From Nocardia arizonensis (GTDB lineage: Bacteria > Actinomycetota > Actinomycetes > Mycobacteriales > Mycobacteriaceae), in NCBI RefSeq assembly GCF_001310275.1, contig NZ_LGYZ01000098.1, forward strand, positions 1-34,528: a DNA stretch of 34,528 bases. Direction: 5' to 3'. A program made the translations under genes and the position numbers. Under the pieces are notes generated by a model. That model ran no database searches and was not told where the DNA came from. It worked only from the letters and a program-made list of their open reading frames with translations. Of the stretch, positions 16,141-24,604 are shown piece by piece. Position 1 is the first letter of the stretch. The number at the start of each line of letters is the position of its first letter.

Positions 16141-16950
16141 TCAGGTGTAGACCGGGTCGATGTCCTCGCGGTGATGTTGCAGGGTGCGGTCGAGGACGGC
16201 TTGCAGGTGTGCGGTGAGCTCGGCGGTATCGGCGGGGGCCGCCTGGATGGCGGCGGCCGAATGGATACGGTAGCGGCCGTCCGCATAGTCCATGACGTGG
16301 AAATCGCGGGTGGCGCTGGGGCGATTGTCGTAAGCGGGGCCGGGATATACCGCTATGTGCGCGACGGTGGTGCGGGGGCGCTCGAAGAAGGTGCGCACCT
16401 CCGTGCGCCGGGAAGTCGAGGCGTCGTCGGTGAAGCCGGTGAAAGGCTGGTCGTCACCGGTATGCAGGTCGGCGCGGTTGATACGGAACGCGGGCCCGGT
16501 GCCGCGTCGGGTCGCGGGCAGGGTGGCGATGATGCGGCCCGCGAGTGTTCGGCCGCGTACCAACGTCATTCGTACGGCGCCGCCACGGTACGGGTCGGGC
16601 GTCGATTCCTGATGCAGCACGAGCGCCGATTGTCCCGAGACCGCCGCGTGTAGTCGAATCAGCGCCGTTGGCGGCGGCTCCCCACCGGGCCGCACGCCCT
16701 CGGCCGCACGGGCGAATCCCGCGACCTCGATCCGCGCTTCCGGCTCCACCAGAATCCGCAGCGGACCGTACATATCCTCATCGAAAAGCGCGCGAACGCG
16801 GATGGCCGCGTCCTTGTAGGCGCGCTCGTACTCGTCGACGGTCTGCTCGACGGGCCGGTGCTGCAACGGATACGGCAGGATCTCCCGGCCGATGGCATGC
16901 CACAGCACGGTGAACTCGAGCGCCGACAGCGACCACGCCCGCGGACTCAT
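16141..16950 (-). CDS. EspG-family type VII secretion chaperone-like protein
   Basis: A 269-residue protein resembling the ESX secretion-associated EspG family, cytoplasmic chaperones that bind PE/PPE substrates. Supporting features are the N-terminal WSLSALEFTVLWHAIGREILPYPL pattern (here split as WSLSALEFTVLWHAI and LPYPLQHRP), the central RGRTLAGRIIATLPATR, and a C-terminal VMDYADGRYRIHS typical of the family in Nocardia. The ATG overlaps the stop of the PPE/WXG-like gene (ATGA), so it is made together with its likely client. No ESX ATPase or membrane core is nearby. Confidence 0.85.
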   Translation of the reverse strand: MSPRAWSLSALEFTVLWHAIGREILPYPLQHRPVEQTVDEYERAYKDAAIRVRALFDEDMYGPLRILVEPEARIEVAGFARAAEGVRPGGEPPPTALIRLHAAVSGQSALVLHQESTPDPYRGGAVRMTLVRGRTLAGRIIATLPATRRGTGPAFRINRADLHTGDDQPFTGFTDDASTSRRTEVRTFFERPRTTVAHIAVYPGPAYDNRPSATRDFHVMDYADGRYRIHSAAAIQAAPADTAELTAHLQAVLDRTLQHHREDIDPVYT

Positions 16951-18353
16951 TCGCCCAGCACCGGGGGAACGGTCGGCTGCCTGTGCGCGGGATCCATACC
17001 CGTCAATTCCTCACCGTTCTCACGGGTCACCAGTGCCTCGGCGATCGCCGACTTTCCTTTTTCCCTGTCCTCGTCATCTTTGCCGCGCCCCGCCCCCGGC
17101 GCCATCCCACCGGCACCGGACATTCCCGTGCGTCCCGCCGTGCCGCCCGCACTCGCTCCCGAAGTGCCGCGCGCCGAACCAACCGGATTTCCGTACACCG
17201 ACCGCCCCGGTGTACCCGTTCCCCCCGCCGACCCCGGCCCGCCAGAAATGCCGGAACCCCCTCGCGACCCCGGTGCGTCCGTCGCCGAACCGCCCTGCCA
17301 CCCGCCGCTGTTCGGCGAGCCCGCGCCGGAACCCGGAAGTCCCGAACTCGACGGCGTACCCGAATCGGCGCCCGCGGGTGTGGTCGACTGCGAACCACCC
17401 GCACCGGCCGCCGACGTTGTCGAATCCGGTCCAGCGGCGTCCCGCTGACCGTCCCCACCGGCCCCCGAGTCACCGCTCGCCGCGGGGGTATCGGCGGGCT
17501 GATCGCCGACGGCCGCACCCGATCCTGTCGGACTCGAACTGGGCGTGGACGGTGAGTCCGAATACGACGGAACCGCGCCCGTTCCCGTCGAAGTCACACT
17601 CGTATCCTGAACCGGGTTGTACGCCAACGGTATTCGAGGCTGACCCGTATCGCCCTCGCGTATCCCCGGCTGATAGACCTGTTCCAGCACGGTGAACGTG
17701 GCCAACTCGGCGGCATCGGTCCGGTCGCGGTCCATCTTCCACGTCGGTCCCGGAATCCAACTCGCGACCGTACTCGCCCACCCGGTCCGGGGTGCGGGCT
17801 GCACATTGGCCTTCGTCACCTCGACCGCGGACTTCACCACCTCCACCTTGTCCGCCACGATCTTGGTCGCCGACACCATGTTCCGAGCCTTGTTCACGTA
17901 GTCGACGATGCCCTGAGCGGCGGACTGCGCCGCCGCGCCTTCCCACTTCTCGGCAATGGCCGACAGGATCTCCGGGCCGAACTGGTTCAGGCCGGCTTCC
18001 AGCTTGTCGGCCCGCGCCTGCCACATCTGCTGCAAGTTCGTCATCGCGCCGACATCTATGGTCTGCGCCTTGCGGTACAGCACATCCAGATCCTCACCGC
18101 GGACACAACGGAACGTCGATTCCGGAATGCGCGGCTCGTGGAACTCTCCCTGGAACTGATTGTCGGTCAGATCCTTGATGCGGTTGCGAGCCGCGATGGA
18201 TTCGGGACTCTGGTCACCCAGCGCCACCGCAAGCGCCGTCGCGGAGCGATCGATATCGGCCGCGCCCGTGATCATCGCGCCGACCGGGCCATTGGCCGCC
18301 AGCGTTCCGATATTGAGCACGATCGAGTCGAACGACGGAAGACCGAACACCAT
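16947..18353 (-). CDS. PPE/WXG-like type VII secretion substrate with Pro/Gly/Ser-rich tail
   Basis: A 468-residue protein. Residues 1 to about 210 are mostly helical with a WEG turn at 137-139 (EKWEGAAAQ), as in the WXG/PPE superfamily. From about 245 to 440 it is a low-complexity Gly/Ser/Pro/Ala/Thr tail, ending in an acidic-basic segment (RGKDDEDREKGK). It lacks the N-terminal Pro-Pro-Glu of true PPE proteins. The layout matches actinobacterial ESX-associated proteins encoded directly before EspG. ATG 18353 follows AAGGGGGG at a normal distance. It is probably exported or surface-associated; its function is unknown. Confidence 0.8.
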   Translation of the reverse strand: MVFGLPSFDSIVLNIGTLAANGPVGAMITGAADIDRSATALAVALGDQSPESIAARNRIKDLTDNQFQGEFHEPRIPESTFRCVRGEDLDVLYRKAQTIDVGAMTNLQQMWQARADKLEAGLNQFGPEILSAIAEKWEGAAAQSAAQGIVDYVNKARNMVSATKIVADKVEVVKSAVEVTKANVQPAPRTGWASTVASWIPGPTWKMDRDRTDAAELATFTVLEQVYQPGIREGDTGQPRIPLAYNPVQDTSVTSTGTGAVPSYSDSPSTPSSSPTGSGAAVGDQPADTPAASGDSGAGGDGQRDAAGPDSTTSAAGAGGSQSTTPAGADSGTPSSSGLPGSGAGSPNSGGWQGGSATDAPGSRGGSGISGGPGSAGGTGTPGRSVYGNPVGSARGTSGASAGGTAGRTGMSGAGGMAPGAGRGKDDEDREKGKSAIAEALVTRENGEELTGMDPAHRQPTVPPVLGE

Positions 18354-18368
18354 GAATCCCCCCTTGTG

Positions 18369-18743
18369 TCAAACCTTATCGAGGTCTTGCGCGTTACTGG
18401 AATCCTGCTCGAGTAAACGATCCAATGAAACCTGGATGGTCTCGCCGATGAGGCCCAGCACTTGGATGTGATCTTTGAGCGCGGTATCCAGATCTCCATC
18501 GCCTGCCGGGTCGACGGCTTTCAAGCCGAGTAGGCGAGCCAGTGCCAACCCTTCTGCGAAGTCGCCGAGACCGGAAACTCTCGATAATTCGGCAAGATTA
18601 TTTCGGACATCGCCGTATAGTTCGATTTGCCTGTCCAGCGCGGCGCGGCATTGCTTGGCGACATCGGCGTCGACGTACAACCGTCCGGCCTTTGCCTCCT
18701 CGGACAGGTACTGCCATCGGTTGATCTCGTCCTGCACTGTCAA
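18369..18743 (-). CDS. Small helical ESX-module protein of unknown function
   Basis: A 124-residue, cysteine-poor (one Cys), mainly helical protein without signal peptide or membrane segment. It contains amphipathic stretches such as QCRAALDRQIELYGDVRNNL and is acidic at the C-terminus. Size and position between a DUF3558 lipoprotein and a PPE/WXG-like gene suggest an EspC/WXG100-like partner, but I see no WXG motif. TTG 18743 has GAGG five bases upstream; a GTG two codons later is the alternative. Gaps to the neighbours are 15-18 bases, consistent with one operon. Confidence 0.75.
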   Translation of the reverse strand: MTVQDEINRWQYLSEEAKAGRLYVDADVAKQCRAALDRQIELYGDVRNNLAELSRVSGLGDFAEGLALARLLGLKAVDPAGDGDLDTALKDHIQVLGLIGETIQVSLDRLLEQDSSNAQDLDKV

Positions 18744-18761
18744 TCCAACCTCTTCGTGCGG

Positions 18762-19316
18762 CTATTGCGGAATGATCGGCACCAGAATCTCGGCTGCCGC
18801 GGCAGCGATAGTGCATGGATTTCTCGTGTCGGTGGACAATGTCGACTTGTATACCGACACATCGACTTCATGGCCACCGGATGAGAAGGCGATATAGCAG
18901 ATTCTATTATCGCGATCGTCCGCTCGGCGGTACTGGAGACCGGTCCGGCCGGAAACGGTGACTTCGATGAAGTCGATATTGTACGAGTCTTTCCTCGTGT
19001 CAGCTACGGTACGGATGGTGGACCAGACGCCGAGCGAGTAATTGGAGCGGAGGGGTTTGTCTTTCCAGGAGCAGAGCTTCCAGCCGTCTACCCTGTCCAA
19101 CTCGCCGATGTTGTTGTCTCGTGTCGAGGGGTCTACTCCCAACCGCTCGAGTGTGGCCGCGCTGATTTGGGTGCATGGATCCCATAGCGCCGCAGTGGCC
19201 GCGGACTTGTCCGTAATCGGTGAGGGGGTGGCCGCACCATCACTCACCGTGTCACACCCACTCACGGCCACCATCCCCACGAGCACCGCAACCACCGCTG
19301 TAGTCCGCCGTCCCAC
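18762..19316 (-). CDS. DUF3558-type lipoprotein
   Basis: A 184-residue predicted lipoprotein. The hydrophobic signal (TTAVVAVLVGMVA) ends in the lipobox VSGC with Cys21. The mature part has the DUF3558 pattern: DPCTQISAATLERLGVD, DGWKLCSWKD, and a late Cys pair in NRICYIAF and RNPCTIAAAAAE. The frame is open to 19529, but GTG 19316 has GGGAG six bases upstream and leaves a normal signal length. Such lipoproteins often open ESX-accessory operons in Nocardia; function unknown. First gene of the four-gene minus-strand operon. Confidence 0.85.
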   Translation of the reverse strand: MGRRTTAVVAVLVGMVAVSGCDTVSDGAATPSPITDKSAATAALWDPCTQISAATLERLGVDPSTRDNNIGELDRVDGWKLCSWKDKPLRSNYSLGVWSTIRTVADTRKDSYNIDFIEVTVSGRTGLQYRRADDRDNRICYIAFSSGGHEVDVSVYKSTLSTDTRNPCTIAAAAAEILVPIIPQ

Positions 19317-19710
19317 CCGCTGCTCCCGTCGCCTGTAAGTAGTCTCCGGTCGTAGTGTAGGACGCGGCTGACAGCGGATCGGTTCCGTCGAATGGAAGAT
19401 TTCAGCGGCGGATGTGCGGAAGTGGCGGGTCGGGGCCGTCGAAACTGGAACCGGCGGAGATGGTTCGGGTCGGGGGGCCGAATCCGCTTGTCGTGTGCGG
19501 GCGGCGGCGCTTACATGGGGTCGGAACAATGATCGTCGGCGCGGATCTCGCGTCGAATCGTCGGCGTCGCATCGGATGCCGAGCGAAATCCTTACGGACC
19601 AGGGCCTTGGAGGGGACTGTGCGACGAGTGGTGTGCGGGTGTGCTTCGGGAGGAAGGGAATTCGCGGCGGATGGCGTCGCGGTCGGGGTCGAGGTGATGC
19701 GGGGTGCGGT
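19317..19710. other. Gap between divergent lipoprotein and small membrane protein genes
   Basis: A 394-base stretch that should carry promoters for the DUF3558 operon (minus) and the small membrane protein (plus). A plus-strand frame open from 19412 to 19714 ends with a TGA overlapping the next ATG (ATGA) and could encode a short basic peptide from ATG 19529 (MIVGADLASNRRRR...). Its codon use is mediocre, with a TTA codon, so I do not call it a gene. No clear promoter or operator seen. Confidence 0.35.
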
Positions 19711-20043
19711 ATGAGTGCGTGGTGTCTGACGGTGTCGGGTTGGGGTGTCGCGGCGGCGCTGGGGGTGTACGTGGGATGGATGGTCTGGGCGGCGCGGCGG
19801 CCGGTGCGGCACTCGGTGTGGTCCGCGCGGGAGTGGAGGTGGAGTTGTGAGCTGACGGGGCCGCCGTTGTCCGTCGATCAGGCCCAGCGCGCGTTGTACG
19901 TACACCGACGGCACAACTGCCCGCGCGGACATGCCGCCTTCGAGATGATGTACGCCTACTCGATGTCGTCCTACGACGTCTTCGATTCGCGTTTGTCGGA
20001 GTCTCCGGCTCGCCGTCCACTCACGGTGAGCGGTCTGCGGTGA
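19711..20043 (+). CDS. Small single-pass membrane protein of unknown function
   Basis: A 110-residue protein with one predicted N-terminal membrane segment (VAAALGVYVGWMVWAA) followed by a cytoplasmic or external domain. That domain carries a compact His/Cys-rich patch, YVHRRHNCPRGHAAFEMM, and the acidic-tyrosine run YAYSMSSYDVFDSRL. I recognise no family. ATG 19711 is chosen because the membrane segment starts there; the frame is open further upstream but looks non-coding. The stop codon TGA directly abuts the stop of the convergent lipase, together forming TGATCA with no spacer. Confidence 0.55.
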   Translation: MSAWCLTVSGWGVAAALGVYVGWMVWAARRPVRHSVWSAREWRWSCELTGPPLSVDQAQRALYVHRRHNCPRGHAAFEMMYAYSMSSYDVFDSRLSESPARRPLTVSGLR

Positions 20044-21180
20044 TCAGGCGAACAGGTCGGCGACGAAGGGCCGGGAGTCGGCGAGGGACGCGTTGACCGT
20101 GCCGCTGTGGTCGGTGGGGTAGGTGTGCACGGTGACCGGCTGGCCGTTGGCTCGCAGGCGGGTGGCGAACAGGAGGGTGGCGGGGGTGATGACATCGGTG
20201 TCGAGCAGACCCTGGCCGAGGAACAGTGGGCGGTCGTAACCGGTTTCGGGCAGGCCCATGGTCCGGGTCAGCACGCCGAGCAGGTCGGGGATCTGTGACA
20301 GCGGCCGGGCGAACTGGTCGCCGATCACCACATTGCTCGCCGCGAGTTCGTCACCGAACGCGTCGACGCAGGCCGTGCGGCCGCGTTCGAGCCAGCGGCG
20401 GCCCGCGTCGGTGAGGTAGGACTCGATGTCGAGTTCCGAATGGGTCGTGCGCAGACCGTTGAGGATGTAGAAGACGTAGGCGGTGGTGTGCGCGCCCAGT
20501 TCGATGGGCGGTACGCCGGGGCCGAGGGGCAGCAGTATGTCCTCGATATAGGCGGGCACGCCGGTGCCGACCGCGCCGCGATAATCGAGTTCGCCCTGGC
20601 CGAATTCGGTCGCGTAGCGCGCGGTGTAGACGGCGGCGGCGCCGCCCTGAGACTGGCCGACGACGACCCACTTCTTGGACAGGGTGGGATATTGGCGAGT
20701 CGCGGCCTTGACCGCGTCCACGACATTGTGCGCCTCGATCTTGCCGTTGAGGTAAGGGTGATCACCGGGGGTGCCGAGTCCGGCGTAGTCGGCCGCGACG
20801 ATCGCGTATCCCTGGTTGAGCCAGGTTCCAAGGTAGGCCCAGTCGCGCGCGACCTCGCCCGGCCCCGCGACGCTGTAGGCGCAGTCGTCGCCGAGTCCCA
20901 CGGTGCCGTGCGCCCAGGCGACGACCGGCCAGCCGCCCTCGGGGGCGGGTCCCGGCGGGAAGTAGACGGCGGCGCTCGCGGTGGTCGGCTCGTCGTTCAC
21001 CGTGGTCGAGCCGTAGAGGATGCGCGTCGAGTCCACCGAGCCGGGCAGGGTGGCCGCAGGGGAGAGGGGTTGCACGCCGACCACCGAGCCGGTGGTCTCG
21101 AGGGCCGTCGCGGGCGCGGCGACGGCGGCCGACAGGCCGATGGCGCAGGCGGCGGTCAGGGCGATGCACAGGTTTCGCAT
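20044..21180 (-). CDS. Secreted lipase/esterase, LIP-family alpha/beta hydrolase
   Basis: A 378-residue hydrolase with a cleavable signal peptide (AACAIGLSAAVAAPATA, cleavage near residue 26). The fold is that of secretory lipases (PF03583-like). AWAHGT (88-93) is the oxyanion-loop region, GQSQGG gives nucleophile Ser177, the acid is Asp327 or Asp329 in LLDTDVITPA, and His358 in TDHSGTVN completes the triad. It would act outside the cytoplasm on acyl esters or lipids. The gene is divergent from aceA with a 470-base regulatory gap, so the Crp-type site there could affect both. It converges on the small membrane protein with zero spacing. Confidence 0.88.
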   Translation of the reverse strand: MRNLCIALTAACAIGLSAAVAAPATALETTGSVVGVQPLSPAATLPGSVDSTRILYGSTTVNDEPTTASAAVYFPPGPAPEGGWPVVAWAHGTVGLGDDCAYSVAGPGEVARDWAYLGTWLNQGYAIVAADYAGLGTPGDHPYLNGKIEAHNVVDAVKAATRQYPTLSKKWVVVGQSQGGAAAVYTARYATEFGQGELDYRGAVGTGVPAYIEDILLPLGPGVPPIELGAHTTAYVFYILNGLRTTHSELDIESYLTDAGRRWLERGRTACVDAFGDELAASNVVIGDQFARPLSQIPDLLGVLTRTMGLPETGYDRPLFLGQGLLDTDVITPATLLFATRLRANGQPVTVHTYPTDHSGTVNASLADSRPFVADLFA

Positions 21181-21317
21181 GGGTCTCCTCTTCGGTTTAT
21201 CCGCGGTCGCCGCAACTGGACATCTGCCCGGTTTGGTCGGTGTCAGTGTGGCCTATCCGCATGTCACGGTCCCATCCGGGAGTGGCCGGACGCACACGGT
21301 GGGCACGTGCCTCAACT

Positions 21318-21333
21318 TGTGAAGATCCTCACA
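21318..21333. promoter_or_regulatory. Perfect Crp/GlxR-type palindrome
   Basis: TGTGA-AGATCC-TCACA has both half-sites of the cAMP receptor protein family consensus exactly conserved. It lies 317 bases upstream of the aceA start and 138 bases upstream of the divergent lipase start. In corynebacteria GlxR, and in mycobacteria Crp, bind such sites near central-carbon genes. Binding here is inferred. Confidence 0.7.
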
Positions 21334-21437
21334 GCTCCTGCCGCGGCGACGGATTTCGGGCCGAAGGGCGCCGGTCTCAAACAGTACGAGCGTAACGCTA
21401 AAATCCCACGTCAGGGCTACCGATGAGTAGGAATACG

Positions 21438-21475
21438 CTTTGCAATTCACCCGCAAATTTTGCAGAGTTGGCAAA
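21438..21475. promoter_or_regulatory. Cluster of RamB-like TTTGCAA motifs upstream of aceA
   Basis: Three related elements occur within 38 bases: CTTTGCAA (21438-21445), the inverted repeat GCAAATTTTGC (21453-21463, arms GCAAA/TTTGC), and TTGGCAAA (21468-21475). They resemble the AA-TTTGCAAA sites bound by RamB upstream of isocitrate lyase in Corynebacterium and Mycobacterium. The area is AT-rich against its surroundings, as a promoter would be. It is about 175-210 bases before the aceA ATG. Confidence 0.55.
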
Positions 21476-21650
21476 CGCTGTACAAAACCTAGCTGAGATT
21501 CACAATACCAACAGGTAGACGGCCATTTCTTGGTGTGCCATCGTGTGGAAGTACACCCCAAGGGCATAGCAAGCCTGCAAATCGCCGCTACAGCAGTCCG
21601 AGCGAAATCTCGGAGCGCGGCACCGACCGACCAGAGAAGTGGAGTCAGAG

Positions 21651-22937
<1,287 letters not shown>

Positions 22938-22945
22938 GTTGTTGG

Positions 22946-22962
22946 CCGTGCCTTCGGCACGG
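22946..22962. terminator. Hairpin after aceA
   Basis: CCGTGCC and GGCACGG form a perfect 7-bp stem with a TTC loop, eight bases after the aceA stop. It is the leading hairpin of the first 124-bp repeat unit. The second unit has the same hairpin with compensating changes (GCGCC/GGCGC at 23072-23084), so base pairing appears to be maintained. Confidence 0.55.
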
Positions 22963-23067
22963 CGGGGTTTGCGGCCCCTTATGTCTCGCGTCCGAGCGAC
23001 CGATACTTGCTCCTTCGTCGCATCGTCTCGGTCACTCGGACGCGAGACGGCCGCAAACGGGATAGCT
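22948..23067. repeat. Palindromic intergenic repeat, unit 1
   Basis: First of two tandem units with a period of 124 bases. Each has a short hairpin followed by a 92-base interrupted palindrome (22967-23058). Arms: GTTTGCGGCC (22967-22976) with GGCCGCAAAC (23049-23058), GTCTCGCGTCCGAG (22983-22996) with CTCGGACGCGAGAC (23035-23048), and GACCGA with TCGGTC inside. No protein-like reading is apparent. See also unit 2 and the inverted copy at 24469-24580. Confidence 0.9.
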
Positions 23068-23071
23068 TGCA

Positions 23072-23191
23072 GCGCCTTCGGCGCCGCGGGGTTTGCGGCC
23101 CCTTTCGTCTCGCGTCCGAGCGACCGATACTTGCTCCTTCGTCGCATCGTCTCGGTCACTCGGACGCGAGACGGCCGCAAACGGGATAGCT
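23072..23191. repeat. Palindromic intergenic repeat, unit 2
   Basis: Second tandem unit, hairpin at 23072-23084 and palindrome at 23091-23182. Over about 104 bases from GGGGTTTGCGG to GGGATAGCT it differs from unit 1 at only two positions (AT to TC after GCGGCCCCTT). Changes in the leading hairpin keep the stem paired. A recent tandem duplication is the simplest origin. Confidence 0.9.
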
Positions 23192-23196
23192 CGTAG

Positions 23197-23218
23197 GACT
23201 CGCTCTTTTGGGCGAGTC
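23197..23218. terminator. Hairpin after the tandem repeats
   Basis: GACTCGC and GCGAGTC form a 7-bp stem around an 8-base loop containing TTTT. It could be an additional terminator before the fadB2 promoter. Between 23219 and 23398 I see no gene or named element. Confidence 0.3.
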
Positions 23219-23398
23219 GGCGAAAGGTTTGGGGAATTCGGGGGTGTGCCCGCCAGGGTGCGCCGGTCGGATTCCTACGGGCGGTCGATCGTCGGGATCG
23301 GCCTCGAGGCGGGTGCGCGGGAACGTTGTTCCTTACCGGCTCACCTCACCGGGACGACCCGATGACCGCACGATCCTCTACGCCAGTAGGGGTGTACC

Positions 23399-23432
23399 GC
23401 CCTCCTCGCTGAACAGCCCCGGCGAGGAGGGC
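23399..23432. promoter_or_regulatory. 11-bp stem inverted repeat upstream of fadB2
   Basis: GCCCTCCTCGC (23399-23409) and GCGAGGAGGGC (23422-23432) pair perfectly around a 12-base loop, about 100 bases before fadB2. No T-tract follows; instead ATCCTTATACCTTGGACTG, which looks promoter-like. It could be a leader hairpin, an operator or a terminator. Confidence 0.45.
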
Positions 23433-23530
23433 ATCCTTATACCTTGGACTGTCGAAGGCGCCGCTCCAGCCGAGTCGCCCTTCACCACAAGCCAACCCGA
23501 CTAGCCAGACCTAACCAGCAGGAGCGGGAC

Positions 23531-24403
23531 GTGAGCAGCGAGAAGATTCAGCGCGTCGGAGTCATCGGCGCCGGACAGATGGGCGCCGGAATCGCGGAGG
23601 TGTGCGCTCGGGCGCATATCGACGTGCTCGTTTACGAGCAGACCAGGGAACTAGCCGCCGCGGGTCGCGCTCGCATTCTGCGCTCGCTCGACCGCGGTGT
23701 GTCCAGCGGCAAGATCACCGAGCGGGAACGCGAGCAGGCCGCCTGGCGTTTGCGTTTCACCTCCGACCTGGGCGATTTCGCCGACCGTCAGCTGGTCGTC
23801 GAGGCCGTGCTGGAGAACGAGGAGGTCAAGACCTCGATCTTCGCCGAGCTGGACAAGGTCGTCACCGATCCTGACGCGGTGCTCGCCTCCAACACCTCCT
23901 CCATCCCGATCATGAAGATCGCCGTCGCCACCGCCAACCCGGAGCGCGTCGTCGGCATGCACTTCTTCAACCCGGTGCCGGTTCTGCCCCTGGTCGAACT
24001 CGTCACCACCCTCAAGACCAGCGAGGCCGTGTCCAAACGCGCCGAGGATTTCGCGGGCGAGGTGCTCGGCAAGCAGGTCGTGCGCTCGGCCGACCGCTCC
24101 GGCTTCGTCGTCAACGCCCTGCTCGTGCCGTATCTGCTCTCGGCCATTCGCATGGTCGAATCCGGCTTCGCCACCAAGGAAGACGTCGACAAGGCCATGG
24201 TCCTCGGCTGTGCGCACCCCATGGGGCCGCTCGCGCTCACCGATCTCGTCGGCCTCGACACCGTCAAATCCATCGCCGATTCCATGTACGCGGAATTCAA
24301 GGAGCCTTTGTACTCGGCTCCGCCGCTGCTGATGCGTATGGTCGAAGCCGGCCTGCTCGGCAAGAAGACCGGCGCGGGCTTCTACCAGTACAACCGCGCA
24401 TAA
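23531..24403 (+). CDS. fadB2: 3-hydroxybutyryl-CoA dehydrogenase (FadB2 type)
   Basis: A 290-residue NAD(P)-dependent dehydrogenase oxidising L-3-hydroxyacyl-CoA, notably 3-hydroxybutyryl-CoA, in the last turns of beta-oxidation or in butyrate and ketone-body metabolism. The Rossmann motif VGVIGAGQMGAG (8-19), SNTSSIPI, the catalytic His in VGMHFFNPVPVLPLVE, and the C-terminal GKKTGAGFYQY are typical. GTG 23531 follows AGGAGCGGGAC; upstream in-frame sequence is not conserved. It follows aceA as in mycobacteria, but with 593 bases of repeats and hairpins between, so it probably has its own promoter. Confidence 0.95.
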   Translation: MSSEKIQRVGVIGAGQMGAGIAEVCARAHIDVLVYEQTRELAAAGRARILRSLDRGVSSGKITEREREQAAWRLRFTSDLGDFADRQLVVEAVLENEEVKTSIFAELDKVVTDPDAVLASNTSSIPIMKIAVATANPERVVGMHFFNPVPVLPLVELVTTLKTSEAVSKRAEDFAGEVLGKQVVRSADRSGFVVNALLVPYLLSAIRMVESGFATKEDVDKAMVLGCAHPMGPLALTDLVGLDTVKSIADSMYAEFKEPLYSAPPLLMRMVEAGLLGKKTGAGFYQYNRA

Positions 24404-24468
24404 CCGCACAAGACGCTGACCGAATAGTTCGATCCCTTACCCGCACCATCCGGCGCGCGCCCCCGACC

Positions 24469-24580
24469 GGTTCGCGGCCGCCTCGCGTCCGAGCGGTCGA
24501 GACCATGCGAGGCAGTCGCGAGTATCGACCTCGGACGCGAGACAACGAAGTCCGTGAACCCGCGGCGCCGCAGGCGCCGC
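24469..24580. repeat. Palindromic intergenic repeat, diverged inverted copy
   Basis: Read on the minus strand this resembles the two units after aceA: a GC-rich hairpin (GCGGCGCC/GGCGCCGC, 24562-24580, loop GCA), then a palindrome. Arms CTCGCGTCCGAG (24482-24493) and CTCGGACGCGAG (24530-24541) are perfect, GGTCGA/TCGACC extends them with a small bulge, and GGTTCGCGG/CCGTGAACC closes the outside with one mismatch. It fills much of the fadB2-metE gap and ends 24 bases before the metE ATG. I see no riboswitch there. Confidence 0.8.
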
Positions 24581-24604
24581 ACATAGATACAGAGGTTCTC
24601 GCAC

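Noticed and set aside
16947..18353. True PPE protein
   Set aside because: The N-terminus (MVFGLPSFDS) lacks the Pro-Pro-Glu signature; only the WXG/PPE-like helical domain and gene position support the relation.
19412..19714. Small gene upstream of the membrane protein, suggested by an ATGA overlap
   Set aside because: Poor third-position bias, a TTA codon and no recognisable sequence; kept only as a note in the intergenic entry.
22938..23196. Several short open frames through the tandem repeats, and a possible CRISPR array
   Set aside because: The frames merely translate the palindromes and repeat themselves. A CRISPR needs short repeats with unique spacers; here there are two 124-bp units with no spacers.
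24404..24604. Cobalamin or SAM riboswitch before the MetE homologue
   Set aside because: The gap is largely the palindromic repeat; no B12-box or SAM-riboswitch core is visible.
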